From: Thiomonas sp.
Lineage (GTDB): Bacteria; Pseudomonadota; Gammaproteobacteria; Burkholderiales; Burkholderiaceae
Direction of reading: 5' to 3'
DNA length: 6,189 nt
Assembly: GCA_027443745.1 (NCBI GenBank)
Contig: DAIAZB010000181.1
Span: forward strand, 1 to 6,189
A program made the position numbers and the translations under genes. A model generated the notes under the pieces. The model ran no database searches, was not told where the DNA came from, and worked only from the letters and a program-made list of their open reading frames with translations. Shown piece by piece: positions 5,602 to 6,189 of the stretch. Each line of letters begins with the position of its first letter. Within the stretch, counting starts at the first letter, position 1.

Positions 5602-6189
5602 GTGAGTTCAATCCGTTTCACTGCATCGTCACCAGGGGGCTGGTCCTCCGGTGGCCTGCTGCGCCGCGCTGCGGCCTGGCTGGCTGCCGGTGCGCTGGCC
5701 CTTGCCGCGGCCACGGGCGCGCATGCCGCGCCGCCACCGGCCGGCACATCCATCAGCAACCAGGCCTCGGCCACCTACACGGACGGCTCCGGCGTCACGC
5801 GCACCGTCACCTCCAACGTGGTGCAGACGACGGTGACCCAGGTTGCCAGCCTGACGCTGACGCAAAACGGCGCGCAGACCGCGACCCCGGGCAGCGTGGT
5901 GTACTACCCCCACACCCTGACCAACACCGGCAACGGCAGCGACACCTTCAACCTGAGCACGTCCAACACCGGCGCGTTCAGCATGAGCAATGTGCAGATC
6001 TTTGCCGACAACGGCAGCGGTCAGCCCACGGGCCCGGCGATCACGTCCACCGGGGCGCTGGCGGCTGGCGCGGCGTTCAAGTTCATCGTCGTTGGCACCC
6101 TGCCGGCCACGGCGACCCCGGGCCAGACCAACGCCATCACCGTCACCGGTACCAGCGTGTTCGACGCCACCAAGACGGCGAGCAACAAC
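5602..6189 (+). CDS. Secreted surface-type protein with DUF11-like/Ig-like repeats, N-terminal part, cut by window edge
   Basis: An open frame of 196 codons that runs off the right end without a stop. GTG 5602 is chosen because GGGAG lies six bases before it and because it gives a signal peptide: Arg21-Arg22, a hydrophobic Ala/Leu core at about residues 23-40 and an AHA-A site near residues 40-43. The mature protein opens with GTSISNQASATYTDGSG (residues 48-64), an N-terminal motif I associate with large beta-strand repeat/DUF11 proteins. A domain then starts near residue 82 (LTLTQNGAQTATPGSVVYY), with HTLTNTGNGSDTFNL at about 104-118 and a second half ending at about 183. It is very rich in Thr, Ser, Asn, Ala and Gly, with no Cys in the visible part, as expected for an extracellular structural or adhesive protein. 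Total length, repeat number and any anchor lie outside the window. It is probably in one operon with the small DUF11 protein upstream. Confidence 0.85.
   Translation, partial: MSSIRFTASSPGGWSSGGLLRRAAAWLAAGALALAAATGAHAAPPPAGTSISNQASATYTDGSGVTRTVTSNVVQTTVTQVASLTLTQNGAQTATPGSVVYYPHTLTNTGNGSDTFNLSTSNTGAFSMSNVQIFADNGSGQPTGPAITSTGALAAGAAFKFIVVGTLPATATPGQTNAITVTGTSVFDATKTASNN

Overview
This 6.2 kb window is high-GC, with compact, conventionally organised genes and no mobile element, RNA gene or CRISPR array that I can see. The protein families (OmpR-type regulator beside a LysM-bearing secreted protein, a stand-alone CZB protein, a NylA-like amidase, a YddG-like exporter and paired DUF11-type secreted proteins) suggest a betaproteobacterium, probably Burkholderiales. 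That placement is inference from family resemblance, not from a marker gene.

Layout. Positions 1-1933 read leftward: the 5' part of a secreted LysM protein (cut by the window edge), an OmpR/PhoB-type response regulator 75 bp upstream of it, a gene-free stretch of about 305 bp, and a 166-residue single-domain CZB zinc-binding protein. A 119-bp divergent intergenic region (1934-2052) separates this block from the rightward genes: an amidase-signature enzyme of the 6-aminohexanoate-cyclic-dimer-hydrolase type and, 93 bp further on, a ten-helix DMT/EamA transporter. After a 396-bp gene-free region with a relatively AT-rich core come two secreted DUF11-like proteins: a small complete one (172 aa) and, 111 bp later, the N-terminal 196 residues of a larger one that runs off the right edge.

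How they may work together. The regulator and LysM protein look like one signalling/envelope unit. The CZB protein is probably a cytoplasmic zinc- or redox-responsive module; its four predicted ligands have the spacing of the DgcZ CZB site. The amidase and exporter could form a hydrolyse-and-export pair for an amide or amino-acid-like compound, but only adjacency supports this. The two DUF11 proteins share orientation, secretion and fold type and probably form an extracellular or surface pair. This is the least characterised part of the window. No wholly new system is proven by this sequence.
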